From Bacteroidales bacterium (GTDB lineage: Bacteria > Bacteroidota > Bacteroidia > Bacteroidales > UBA10428), in contig JAFGKY010000109.1 in assembly GCA_016928305.1 (NCBI GenBank), positions 1 to 47,343 on the forward strand: a stretch of DNA of 47,343 nt, read 5' to 3'. The position numbers and the translations under genes are program-made. Each line of letters begins with the position of its first letter. Position 1 is the stretch's first letter. The notes beneath the pieces were generated by a model. The model worked only from the letters and a program-made list of their open reading frames with translations, did no database searches and was not told the origin of the DNA. This document shows, piece by piece, positions 9,224 to 18,242 of this stretch.

Positions 9224-11374
9224 ATGCCTATGGCGTTATTGCAACCATTCAGAAAAATGCCTTTTTTGCGTATTATCATTCCATACCTGTCGGGACTTAC
9301 AGCAGGATATTATGGTTTCCGGACTGAAACATTCCGGATGCTTCTTTATACCTCTGTCATATTGGTAATCCTGTTATTCATCGGGTATATCGGCAGGCCG
9401 TTCCGGTACGGTCGGTTATGGATTACCGGCGTGCTGGCATCGCTTGTATTCTTTTTGTTGGGCACGCTCAATATCCTGTCAAGGGAGCTTATTAAAGAAC
9501 GTTTTAGCATAAAAGAATCTGAGCTGACAGCCGCCAAACTTCTTATTGTGGATACTCCGGAGATAAATCCCATAAATGTACGAACCATAGCCCGGATGCT
9601 TGAACGCAATGGTACACCTCAAAGAGTACAGATAAAAACAAAAGTGATGGTGTTTTTCACCAGAACGGGGCTGAGTGAAGCATTAAAGTCCGGGGATATC
9701 ATTGAGATACAATCCCGTTTTTTGCCGATACCGGGTCCGGCCAATAAGGGCGAATTTGATTACCGGGCTTACCTGTCACGGCAGGATATCGATTATCAGG
9801 TATTTGCAGGAAGCAACAACTGGAAATTCGCGGGTGGCACCCGGAGAAACCTTAAGATATATGCTATCCTGTGCCGCGATCGTTTGTTGGATTGCTACCG
9901 TTCATCGCCCATGGAATCCCGTTTGGTTGCGCTACTTTCGGCCCTGACACTGGGATATAAAACAGACCTGGAGGCTGAAACTACGGAATTGTTCACCAAA
10001 GCCGGCGTGGTTCATGTAATGGCCTTATCGGGATTTAATGTTGGCATTATCTTCCTGCTGATAAACTACTGCCTGGGTTTTATGAGAAAGCGCGGCATAA
10101 CCGGTATCATACGGCTGCTTGTTTCACTGGTTGCTATCTGGATGTTTGCCATAGTAACAGGCCTGTCATCATCGGTTACCCGTGCCAGTGTTATGATTAG
10201 TCTTTTCCTTATAGGAAAACATATACACCGCGATGTCCATCCGTTAAATGTAATTTCAGCCTCTGCTTTTCTGATGCTGGTAATATCTCCTTTCAGCTTA
10301 TTTGACGTGGGATTTCAGCTTTCCTATGCAGCCGTGCTGGGCATCGTCTATATGCAACCGGTTTTTCATAAAATCATAACGGTTAAAAACCGGCTGGGTG
10401 ATAAAATATGGATACTTTTCACCGTTTCCGTTGCTGCCCAGCTGGCGACCGCACCGCTGACACTGTATTACTTTCATCAGTTTCCGCTGTTCTTCTGGAT
10501 AACAAACCTGTACGTGGTGCCTCTGGTAACGTTGATCATTTATCTGTCCGTTCCCTTTGTGATATTATCTTTCATCACACCGGTCAAAAACTTCCTGGCG
10601 CGGATACTTGAATTTCTTATGAAAGCAATAATAGGGCCGCTGGACAGACTTGCAGATTTTCCGGGTGCGGTGATGGAGGGTATCTTTATCAATCAAATCC
10701 AGGTTATTTTGTTACTCATTCTCCTTGTAGGCATGGGAATGTATATTCGTCATCACAGGGCAGGATATATCATCGTGTCATTATCCGCAATGCTGGCATT
10801 TATCTTTACCGATACCTTCCGGTTGTATTCAACAAACCGGCAACAATACCTTACGGTTAACTGTATTCGGGGTACCAGCATAATGAACATCATTTCAGGT
10901 AAAAACAACCTGGTGCTGTCATTCTCAGAAAAGATGCCGACGGAAAAAATGCTTCATTATTCATTTTATAACTGGTGGGTGGAACGTCATGTGTGCCGGA
11001 CGGTTGATATCTTTACGCGAAAACGGATGAATGAAGCTAAAGGTTTTGACCTTCCTTCAATATCCATACAAAATGCGGTCCTTGGCAATAATATTTTTCT
11101 TAATTATTCAGGCGTTTCACTGGTTGTATGCACCGATGATGTTTTTGAGCATTTCAACAGCCCTAACAAACTGAGAACGGATTATGTGGTGGTGACAGAT
11201 AACATAAGACCCGGAATATCAAAACTTAGTAAACATTTTGATGTTGGCAGCATCATTATTGATTCAAGCGTTGGTTATTATGAATCGAAAAAATGGACAG
11301 CTCTGTGCGAACTTAATAAAATAAACTGCTGGCCGGTGAGGGAAAAGGGTGCGTTTATGCTGAAGGTGAAGTGA
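9224..11374 (+). CDS. comEC: ComEC/Rec2-family DNA uptake channel protein
   Basis: This 716-residue integral membrane protein has several hydrophobic segments at the N-terminus (about 10-85), a soluble DUF4131-like region (about 100-215), and the Competence domain (about 225-500) with the motif VVHVMALSGFNVGII near 262-276. The family forms the inner-membrane channel for single-stranded DNA during transformation. The C-terminal about 180 residues are soluble, but I see no HxHxDH metal motif of the beta-lactamase-like domain found in longer ComEC proteins. An in-frame ATG two codons downstream is an alternative start. TATTTTTA at 9190 is a near-match to a -7 box. Confidence 0.88.
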   Translation: MPMALLQPFRKMPFLRIIIPYLSGLTAGYYGFRTETFRMLLYTSVILVILLFIGYIGRPFRYGRLWITGVLASLVFFLLGTLNILSRELIKERFSIKESELTAAKLLIVDTPEINPINVRTIARMLERNGTPQRVQIKTKVMVFFTRTGLSEALKSGDIIEIQSRFLPIPGPANKGEFDYRAYLSRQDIDYQVFAGSNNWKFAGGTRRNLKIYAILCRDRLLDCYRSSPMESRLVALLSALTLGYKTDLEAETTELFTKAGVVHVMALSGFNVGIIFLLINYCLGFMRKRGITGIIRLLVSLVAIWMFAIVTGLSSSVTRASVMISLFLIGKHIHRDVHPLNVISASAFLMLVISPFSLFDVGFQLSYAAVLGIVYMQPVFHKIITVKNRLGDKIWILFTVSVAAQLATAPLTLYYFHQFPLFFWITNLYVVPLVTLIIYLSVPFVILSFITPVKNFLARILEFLMKAIIGPLDRLADFPGAVMEGIFINQIQVILLLILLVGMGMYIRHHRAGYIIVSLSAMLAFIFTDTFRLYSTNRQQYLTVNCIRGTSIMNIISGKNNLVLSFSEKMPTEKMLHYSFYNWWVERHVCRTVDIFTRKRMNEAKGFDLPSISIQNAVLGNNIFLNYSGVSLVVCTDDVFEHFNSPNKLRTDYVVVTDNIRPGISKLSKHFDVGSIIIDSSVGYYESKKWTALCELNKINCWPVREKGAFMLKVK

Positions 11375-11425
11375 ATGAAGGGTGAAGAGAATAAAGCAAA
11401 CATTGACCTCACTCCGGTTCTGCGA

Positions 11426-11472
11426 TCCACCCCTCTCCACAATTTGGAGAGGGGGCAGGGGTGAGGAGGTTC
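11426..11472. repeat. Dispersed palindrome after comEC
   Basis: CCCCTCTCCA and TGGAGAGGGG form a 10-bp stem (11430-11439 and 11445-11454) with a five-base loop, followed by CAGGGGTGAGG. This type of palindrome is a widespread intergenic repeat in Bacteroidota and cyanobacteria. It may also serve as a transcript end for comEC, although no U-tract follows. The rest of 11375-11612 shows nothing distinct. Confidence 0.65.
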
Positions 11473-11612
11473 ATGGAGCATTCTTAAGAGGAATGGATGT
11501 ATTAAATGATAAAAGTTAATACAAATGCATTACAGGACAAGTCAGGGTGCTATATATTCTCAATAAAAAACTATATTTTAGACAGGATTAATTATGAAAA
11601 TTTTTGTTAACC

Positions 11613-13274
11613 ATGAAAACATGGATGTCAATCCCGTTTGCTTTTAGCCTGTTATTGTCAGCAGCCTGCAATAACAAATCCTCCATAGATGTCGCATCTT
11701 CAAGTGGAACGCTATCCCGTGTATGGGTGGCCGATAACGGTGATGGCACCTATAAAAATCCAATACTGCACGCTGATTATTCTGATCCTGATGCGATAAG
11801 GGTGGGGGATGACTTTTATATGACGGCATCCTCATTTACCTGTGTTCCCGGATTGCCTGTTCTGCATTCCAGGGACCTTGTCAACTGGGAAATTATAGGG
11901 CATGCACTGAAGTACCAGATACCCCGCACTGTTTTTGATAAGCCTCAGCAGGGCAACGGGGTGTGGGCACCCTGCATACGGTATCATCAGGGTGAATATT
12001 ATATTTATTATCCCGATCCGGACCACGGGATCTACCTTGTGAAAGCCAAAAATCCGGCTGGTCCCTGGTCTGATCCGGTGATGGTGAAAAGCGGCAAGGG
12101 ATTGATCGATCCGTCACCGCTTTGGGATGATGACGGTGATGCATACCTGGTACACGCTTTTGCCGGAAGCAGGGCGGGTATTAAAAGTATTCTGGTGGTA
12201 TGCCGCATGAATGATAAAGGGACAAAGGTGCTTGATGATGGCGTGCTGGTTTTCGATGGCCATGAAAAGCATCCAACCATAGAGGGTCCGAAATTTTATA
12301 AACGAAACCGGTATTATTATATTTTTGCCCCCGGAGGTGGCGTTAAATACGGCTGGCAGGTGGTATTGCGATCGAAGCATATCTATGGTCCCTATGAAGA
12401 CAGGGTTGTGCTGGCCCAGGGTAAATCGCCCGTTAATGGTCCGCATCAGGGAGCCTGGGTGGAACTTAAGAACGGTGAAAGCTGGTTCCTTCATTTTCAG
12501 GATATAGGGCCTTATGGAAGGGTGGTACACCTTCAGCCCATGCAATGGAAGGATGACTGGCCGGTAATTGGCGTGGATGAAGTTGGTGACGGGACCGGTG
12601 AACCCGTGCTCCTGTATAAAAAGCCCCGTATCAGTCGTTCATGGCCAGTTACAACACCCCGGGAATCGGATGAATTCAGCGAAGCTTCACTGGGACTGCA
12701 ATGGCAATGGAATGCCAACCCGCAGCCATACTGGGCAGTCCCGTTTCCCGAAAAGGGTTTTCTGCGGCTCTACTCGGTTCCGCTGCCCAAGACCTTCCGT
12801 AATTTCTATTTTGATCTGCCCAATGCACTGTTGCAGAAATTTCCTGCTCCTGCCTTTACCGTCACTGCCAGCATTGCCTTCAATCCGCGCAATGAAGGTG
12901 AGACGGGTGGTCTTATCGTCATGGGACGTGACTATGCCTACCTTGGGATCAATATGTCTGCTGATTCCCTGAGAATTAACCAGACAGTTTGCAGGAATGC
13001 CGATAAGGAGGCCGCGGAAACATTAATTGCTGAAAAATGTTTTGTTCCCGATTCGACAATTTACCTGAGGGTCAGTGTACGTGACTCTGCCGTGTGTGAA
13101 TTCAGTTACAGTGTTGATAGCATCCACTTTGAGGTTGTTGGCGGTCCGTTCAGAGCCCGTGAGGGAGGGTGGATCGGAGCTAAGGTTGGGTTATTTATGG
13201 TAAGGGAAGGAAAAACCAATGATGCAGGGTGTATGGACGTGGACTGGTTCAGGATTGAAAGAAGGGACAAGTGA
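11613..13274 (+). CDS. GH43 family glycosidase lipoprotein (probable alpha-L-arabinofuranosidase or beta-xylosidase)
   Basis: From the ATG at 11613 the protein has 553 residues and a lipoprotein signal MKTWMSIPFAFSLLLSAAC, so this start is preferred over an in-frame TTG nine bases upstream. The GH43 five-blade propeller covers about 45-350. It shows the base Asp in YSDPDAI (about 57), the pKa-setting Asp in LIDPSPLWDDDG and the acid Glu in TIEGPKF (E224). Residues about 360-550 form a beta-sandwich like the GH43 C-terminal domain. The arrangement resembles subfamily GH43_12, in which arabinofuranosidases are known. Next to pectin genes, a role in trimming arabinan or rhamnogalacturonan side chains is likely. 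The exact substrate is not readable from sequence. Confidence 0.88.
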   Translation: MKTWMSIPFAFSLLLSAACNNKSSIDVASSSGTLSRVWVADNGDGTYKNPILHADYSDPDAIRVGDDFYMTASSFTCVPGLPVLHSRDLVNWEIIGHALKYQIPRTVFDKPQQGNGVWAPCIRYHQGEYYIYYPDPDHGIYLVKAKNPAGPWSDPVMVKSGKGLIDPSPLWDDDGDAYLVHAFAGSRAGIKSILVVCRMNDKGTKVLDDGVLVFDGHEKHPTIEGPKFYKRNRYYYIFAPGGGVKYGWQVVLRSKHIYGPYEDRVVLAQGKSPVNGPHQGAWVELKNGESWFLHFQDIGPYGRVVHLQPMQWKDDWPVIGVDEVGDGTGEPVLLYKKPRISRSWPVTTPRESDEFSEASLGLQWQWNANPQPYWAVPFPEKGFLRLYSVPLPKTFRNFYFDLPNALLQKFPAPAFTVTASIAFNPRNEGETGGLIVMGRDYAYLGINMSADSLRINQTVCRNADKEAAETLIAEKCFVPDSTIYLRVSVRDSAVCEFSYSVDSIHFEVVGGPFRAREGGWIGAKVGLFMVREGKTNDAGCMDVDWFRIERRDK

Positions 13275-13326
13275 ACAGTGAACAGTGAACAGTGAAAAGT
13301 GAAAAGTGAAAAGTGAAAAGTGAGAG
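13271..13326 (+). repeat. 7-bp tandem repeat starting at the GH43 stop codon
   Basis: Three copies of GTGAACA are followed by four of GTGAAAA and a degenerate copy. The TGA stop of the GH43 gene lies within the first unit. The rest of this 302-bp gap holds a small palindrome ACCCTGGCAGGGT (13370-13382) and another pair of GTGAACA units near 13423-13436. A similar array begins at the stop codon at 33588. Confidence 0.92.
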
Positions 13327-13576
13327 GTGGCAACCCTGTAAGCGGTGTGCGTCTGCCTTGTGCGTTGAAACCCTGGCAGGGTGCAGGCGGCAACCCATTT
13401 AGCAGCATAATGCAGTCAAAACAGTGAACAGTGAACAATAACCCTTATATCTGGATGCTGAATACTGAATATCGTTTACCGCAAACCGATTACCAGCAAC
13501 CTTTTTTCAGACCGGCTACTATCAGGATTACCACGTGTGAGGTCAACGCTAACCGTTGAAGGTGTTGACGTACTGT

Positions 13577-16500
13577 TTACTGTCTACCGTTTACCTGCTT
13601 TCCGGTTTCTGTTTTTTTGTATTCGGCCGGAGTAACACCGAACATATGCTTAAAACATTTGCTGAAATATTTGACATCATTGAATCCGGTCATGAAAGCG
13701 GTCTCCGAAACTCCCCTGCCGGTTTTTACCAGGATCTCGGAGGCCATCTTTAATCTTGTCTGGCGGAGAAAATCAACGGGTGATAATCCGGTTAGTCCTT
13801 TCAGCTTGTTGTAGAAAACCGTGCGGCTGTATGAAGATATTTCCACCATTTTTTCAACATTAAACTCGGGATTGGAATAATGGCTTTCGATGATATTGAC
13901 GATGTTATTCATGAACTCTTCATCCCTGGCTGTTATTTTAATGTTTTCGAGGTGTACAGGGCTCTTATCCCTGTATTTCTTAATGATATTCTCCCGTTGT
14001 TTCAGCAGGTTTTTAACAACTGTATTAAGATACAATGAGTTAAACGGTTTCAGGATGTAAGCTTCTGCGCCCGACTCAATGCCGATAAGCTGATCTTCGA
14101 TGGCTGACTTGGCAGTAAGCATAACGACAGGTATGTGAGAAGTGTCAAAATTATCCTTGATCCGGCGGGTCATTTCTATTCCGTCACATTCGGGCATCAT
14201 GACATCCGTTATGATGATGTCGGGATGAAATTCTTCAAGTTTGGCAATACCCTCCAGACCATTTTTAGCGGTCTTGATTTCAAAATGGGCTTCAAAGATA
14301 TTCCTGATATATATAATGATTTCAATGTTGTCTTCAACAACCAGCATTTTAGGCTTTGTGGTATAACCGGATGAAAATACACCGGCTGGTTCAAGATTAT
14401 AATCTGCGTTTTCAATGGGTGTTATATGATTGATCTGTACTTCATTTCCGGGATCTTTAAAGTCGTCGTTTGAAAAATGTTCGTGTCCGAGCCGGGTGCG
14501 AATGGTAAAAGCAGATCCCCGTCCCGGTTCACTCTCCACCAGTATCTGCCCTTTATGCAGCTTCATAATTTCATAGGAGAGGTTAAGCCCGATACCCGTA
14601 CCGTCAAGCGATCCGTAATTTGCAGACAAGGGTGTGAACCGTTGGAATAAAATATCCAGTTTGTTCTTTGGTATTCCGGAACCCTGATCTGTGACAACAA
14701 TATCGATATATTTTTCGTCGGGTGGCTTGAGCTCGACTGAAATGCTTTTTCTTTCCCTGGTGTATTTAAAAGCATTGGAGAGTATGTTGAATACTACCGA
14801 ATCGAATTTCTTGGCATCGACATAAACAGACACCTTTTCATTATTATGCGAAAAGTTGAAGTGAATATGTTTCTGGCGGGCGATGGGGGTAAAATGTTCG
14901 CAGATCTCATCCACAAAGGAAACAAGATCAATTTCCTCAACATTCAGCTTCATTTTGTTTTTTTGCACTTTCCGGAATTCGAGCAACTGATTAACCAGCC
15001 GCAGCATTCTTTTTCCATTTCGTTCAATGATGTTGATCCGTTCGGATAAGTATGCGGGAAGCCCTTTCAGGGATTTGATATCTTCAATGGGCCCCAGGAT
15101 CAGTGTTAAGGGTGTCCGGATTTCGTGGGATATATTGGTGAAGAACTGAAGCTTGATATCACTTACCCTGCGTTCAACCTTCAGGTCATTCTGAAGCTTG
15201 TAATAATTCAGAAAGATCCTGCGGGAAATAAGGTAGATGATTACGAAGAGGATGACATAGATGATCCTGGCCAGTGTGCTTTTCCACCAGGGTGGTGTTA
15301 TGATAATGTGCAGAATACGGGGATTTTCATTCCAGGTTCCGTCCCAGCTGGCTGCTTTTACCATAAAAATGTATGTACCGGGAGAAAGATTCGTATAGGT
15401 GGCTTTCGTCTGGTCCCCGATTTCATTCCAGCTGTCTTCAAAGTTTTTCAGTATGAATTTGTATTTGTTCTGATACGATGCAAAATAACTGAGTGCTGCA
15501 TATTCGATGCTGAAGCTTGACTGATTATATTTCAGCACAATGGTATCGAGAGTTGAAATATGGGCCTGTATGGGTGCATCCGGATCCCTGAAATCAACGG
15601 TGCGGTTGAAGAGTTGAAAATTGGTAAGTACCAGGGGTGGTGTATAGGGTGTGCTGCTGATGCGTTCGGGATCGATGAGCAGGGTACCGTTGATGCTGCC
15701 GAAGAGCAGTTTCCCGTTCGCAAGTCTCCAACAGGTGCTTTCACAAAAGTTTTCAGAGTATAACCCGCTGTTCATGTTATAGTTTTTGCAGGTCATATCC
15801 GCCGGATTCAGATTCGAAATGCCATTTTCGGTACTCAACCAGAGGTATCCTTGTGTATCTTCAAGGATGGCAAAAACAGCATCGTTGCTCAGCCCATCGC
15901 GTTGTTTGAAATGAGTAAAACCGGCGGAATCTGCACTCAGGTGCGTCAGTAGATTCAATCCGCCGCCGAATGTGCCAAACCAAATCCGGTTTTTACTGTC
16001 CTCGAAGATGTGGATTATATCATTATAGCTGATGCTGTTTACATGCTGAGGATCGTAAAGAAAGGTCCTGAATAGCAGTGAATCGTTCTGAATATTGCTG
16101 TTCTCGAGAAGATCCAGTCCGAACGTTGTGGCTACCCAAAGACGCTGCCTGGAATCTTCAAACAAATACCTTACGTGGTTATTGGATAATGTACTGTTCT
16201 CGCTTGTTATCCGCCTGCAGGTCAGTTTATCAGCGGTTCTTGAGACAACCGTGTTGATGCCGCCTCCGTAAGTTCCGATCCATATTTTCTTATGGGAATC
16301 CTGGATAATGGAATAAACGAAGTTATTGCTTAACGAAGATGCATCGTGCGGATTATTCTGATAAACATTAAAATGGAGTCTTTTGTAACTATCGGGCCGG
16401 TTGGCAATGGAAATATTGCTGACCAGGATTCCTCCTCCTTTTGTCCCCATCCACAAAAATCCCCTGTCGTCTTCCATCATGGTATAAACAATGTAGCCGG

Positions 16501-18019
16501 GAATGGATGACCGGCTGGTGGTGAGTTTCTCCAGCACAGCATGCAGTTGTAATTGCGGGGAATAAATATAGATTGTACCCGATTTGGTTGCCATCCATGT
16601 ATATCCGTTGCTGTCCTGAAACAAACACCGCATTACATTATCCGCAAGGTTTTCACGGTTTGGTTTGGGAATAATTTGTTTGAAGGAAGGATTGACCATG
16701 ATGACGATGTTGATCCCTCCGTTGAACTGTACGGTACCTGCCCAAAGCAATCCCGATTTATCCTCGGTGAGGCAATGCACAAAATTTGAACTTATGGTAT
16801 AATGCGAATTGGGGGCATTACGGTAAAAGGTGAACTCATCATTGAGCTGGTCATACCAGGCAAGACCTCCTCCGTGTGTTCCGATCCATAAGTTACGATT
16901 ACGGTCTTCATAAATATAGGGACGTTCATCATCAACAAGCGATTGGATTTCTTTCGGTGTAAGGGTATAATGGCGGGTATATCCGTCAGATGGATTGATT
17001 TTTACAATTCCGTATCTTTCGGTTTTCAGCCATATCATCCCGTAACTGTCTTCGAACAGCGAAACAGTATGCAAACCATACTGCCTGATATTCATCAGCC
17101 GGTTATTCGCCGGAAGGTAAATAAACGTTCCGTTTCCGCGGGTACCGATAATTATGGCATGGGTATGCCGTGTTTTTTGAATGAAGTTTATATCGGCAGA
17201 TTTCAAGGTGCCTAAATCCGGCAAATCATCGATTAACCTTTTGTTTTTTATGTCATATAATAGAATTCCGTTTTTCTGGGTGCCAAAAAAGACAAAATCG
17301 TTCACCACTTCAGCACAGGTGAACCGGTAGCTTGCATAATGATGCTGAAAATAGGGCTGCTCTTTAACTGACTCTGATTTAGAAAGATAATTCAGCCCCT
17401 GGTTTGTGCCAATCCATATGTTATGAAACGGATCGCTGATCACAAAATTCACGGTATTATTGGATATGCTGCTGGGTCCACGGCTAAGAAACTGGGTGGA
17501 CAGGTAATGGTGTGTCCCCGGATCATACCGTAAAAGATAAACACCCGAATTACTCGATCCAAGCCATATTTCGTTTTTCAATGGCTGATGAAAACACTGG
17601 ATAAAGCTGTTCTTTTCTTCCGATGATTTGTAATAATTTGGAAACGAAATAAACTCCTCCGTTTCGGGGATGAAGTAATGAAAATATCCTTCATAGGTTT
17701 TTATCCACAGGAATTGAAGTGAATCTTCCCAGATGTCAGAGACCCGGTTGTGTGTAAGTGCATTTACCCGGCCTTCCTCCATTTTATAGATCCTGAACGA
17801 GTAACCATCGTACCGGTTAAGACCGTCCATGGTGCCAAACCACATGTAACCGGTGTGGTCGCAAAACATAGTGAGCACATTGTTTTGCGACAGACCGTGA
17901 CGGGAATCGAGATGTTCAAAACGTTCAATTTCGACTGAAAACAAACATTGACTGTGCAATAGAAGGCCAAGACCTGTCAGCCAGCATGCCCGTGAAAAGC
18001 TGTAACCTCGAATAGTCAT
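13577..18019 (-). CDS. Hybrid two-component system regulator (HTCS)
   Basis: This 1480-residue single-protein sensor-regulator begins with a signal peptide (about 1-29). A periplasmic pair of beta-propellers made of Reg_prop repeats follows (about 30-800; many copies of DSxGxxWxGTxGGG type), and then a Y_Y_Y domain (about 850-895) and a transmembrane segment (about 915-935). The histidine kinase has phospho-acceptor H965 in NISHEIRTPL and an HATPase domain (about 1065-1180, with DQGSGIPK and GTGIGLNLS). The receiver domain has phospho-acceptor D1272 in ITDVMMP, and an AraC-type DNA-binding domain covers about 1385-1475. The family senses oligosaccharides in the periplasm and activates nearby utilisation genes. 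It is divergent from GH105-susC-susD, whose SusC lacks an STN domain, consistent with HTCS rather than sigma control. Confidence 0.96.
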   Translation of the reverse strand: MTIRGYSFSRACWLTGLGLLLHSQCLFSVEIERFEHLDSRHGLSQNNVLTMFCDHTGYMWFGTMDGLNRYDGYSFRIYKMEEGRVNALTHNRVSDIWEDSLQFLWIKTYEGYFHYFIPETEEFISFPNYYKSSEEKNSFIQCFHQPLKNEIWLGSSNSGVYLLRYDPGTHHYLSTQFLSRGPSSISNNTVNFVISDPFHNIWIGTNQGLNYLSKSESVKEQPYFQHHYASYRFTCAEVVNDFVFFGTQKNGILLYDIKNKRLIDDLPDLGTLKSADINFIQKTRHTHAIIIGTRGNGTFIYLPANNRLMNIRQYGLHTVSLFEDSYGMIWLKTERYGIVKINPSDGYTRHYTLTPKEIQSLVDDERPYIYEDRNRNLWIGTHGGGLAWYDQLNDEFTFYRNAPNSHYTISSNFVHCLTEDKSGLLWAGTVQFNGGINIVIMVNPSFKQIIPKPNRENLADNVMRCLFQDSNGYTWMATKSGTIYIYSPQLQLHAVLEKLTTSRSSIPGYIVYTMMEDDRGFLWMGTKGGGILVSNISIANRPDSYKRLHFNVYQNNPHDASSLSNNFVYSIIQDSHKKIWIGTYGGGINTVVSRTADKLTCRRITSENSTLSNNHVRYLFEDSRQRLWVATTFGLDLLENSNIQNDSLLFRTFLYDPQHVNSISYNDIIHIFEDSKNRIWFGTFGGGLNLLTHLSADSAGFTHFKQRDGLSNDAVFAILEDTQGYLWLSTENGISNLNPADMTCKNYNMNSGLYSENFCESTCWRLANGKLLFGSINGTLLIDPERISSTPYTPPLVLTNFQLFNRTVDFRDPDAPIQAHISTLDTIVLKYNQSSFSIEYAALSYFASYQNKYKFILKNFEDSWNEIGDQTKATYTNLSPGTYIFMVKAASWDGTWNENPRILHIIITPPWWKSTLARIIYVILFVIIYLISRRIFLNYYKLQNDLKVERRVSDIKLQFFTNISHEIRTPLTLILGPIEDIKSLKGLPAYLSERINIIERNGKRMLRLVNQLLEFRKVQKNKMKLNVEEIDLVSFVDEICEHFTPIARQKHIHFNFSHNNEKVSVYVDAKKFDSVVFNILSNAFKYTRERKSISVELKPPDEKYIDIVVTDQGSGIPKNKLDILFQRFTPLSANYGSLDGTGIGLNLSYEIMKLHKGQILVESEPGRGSAFTIRTRLGHEHFSNDDFKDPGNEVQINHITPIENADYNLEPAGVFSSGYTTKPKMLVVEDNIEIIIYIRNIFEAHFEIKTAKNGLEGIAKLEEFHPDIIITDVMMPECDGIEMTRRIKDNFDTSHIPVVMLTAKSAIEDQLIGIESGAEAYILKPFNSLYLNTVVKNLLKQRENIIKKYRDKSPVHLENIKITARDEEFMNNIVNIIESHYSNPEFNVEKMVEISSYSRTVFYNKLKGLTGLSPVDFLRQTRLKMASEILVKTGRGVSETAFMTGFNDVKYFSKCFKHMFGVTPAEYKKTETGKQVNGRQ

Positions 18020-18136
18020 CGATGCCTGTGTTGCAAATGATGCGTAAAGTTACAAAAAGAAATCATCAATTACAGATGGAAGGTTGGAATAATGGAAGGA
18101 TGGAAGATTGTGGTTGTTTTGGTCAGGGGATAGCGG

Positions 18137-18154
18137 CAATTTACCCCCCCATTT
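18137..18154 (-). promoter_or_regulatory. 18-bp motif AAATRGGGGGRTAAATTG, copy 1 (candidate HTCS operator)
   Basis: On the minus strand this reads AAATGGGGGGGTAAATTG. The other copy, at 26763-26780, matches at 16 of 18 positions with no gap. This copy lies between the divergent HTCS and GH105 genes, about 40 bases upstream of TAATTTTA (18193-18200), a near-match to a -7 box for GH105. Both copies sit in divergent promoter regions of the pectin locus. Binding by the HTCS is an inference. Confidence 0.5.
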
Positions 18155-18242
18155 CAAACAGTTTTTCTACCCTTCCTGCTGTCTAATAAGAGTAATTTTA
18201 AATCCTGGCATTAACGACCTTGACCCCATAATGAACTAACCT

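Noticed and set aside
12114..12545. 143-residue minus-strand open frame inside GH43
   Set aside because: GH43 has clear catalytic motifs through this stretch on the plus strand; the other frame has no recognisable features.
13106..13438. Minus-strand open frame at the end of GH43
   Set aside because: It overlaps the GH43 C-terminus and the heptamer array; the sequence is a repeat artefact.
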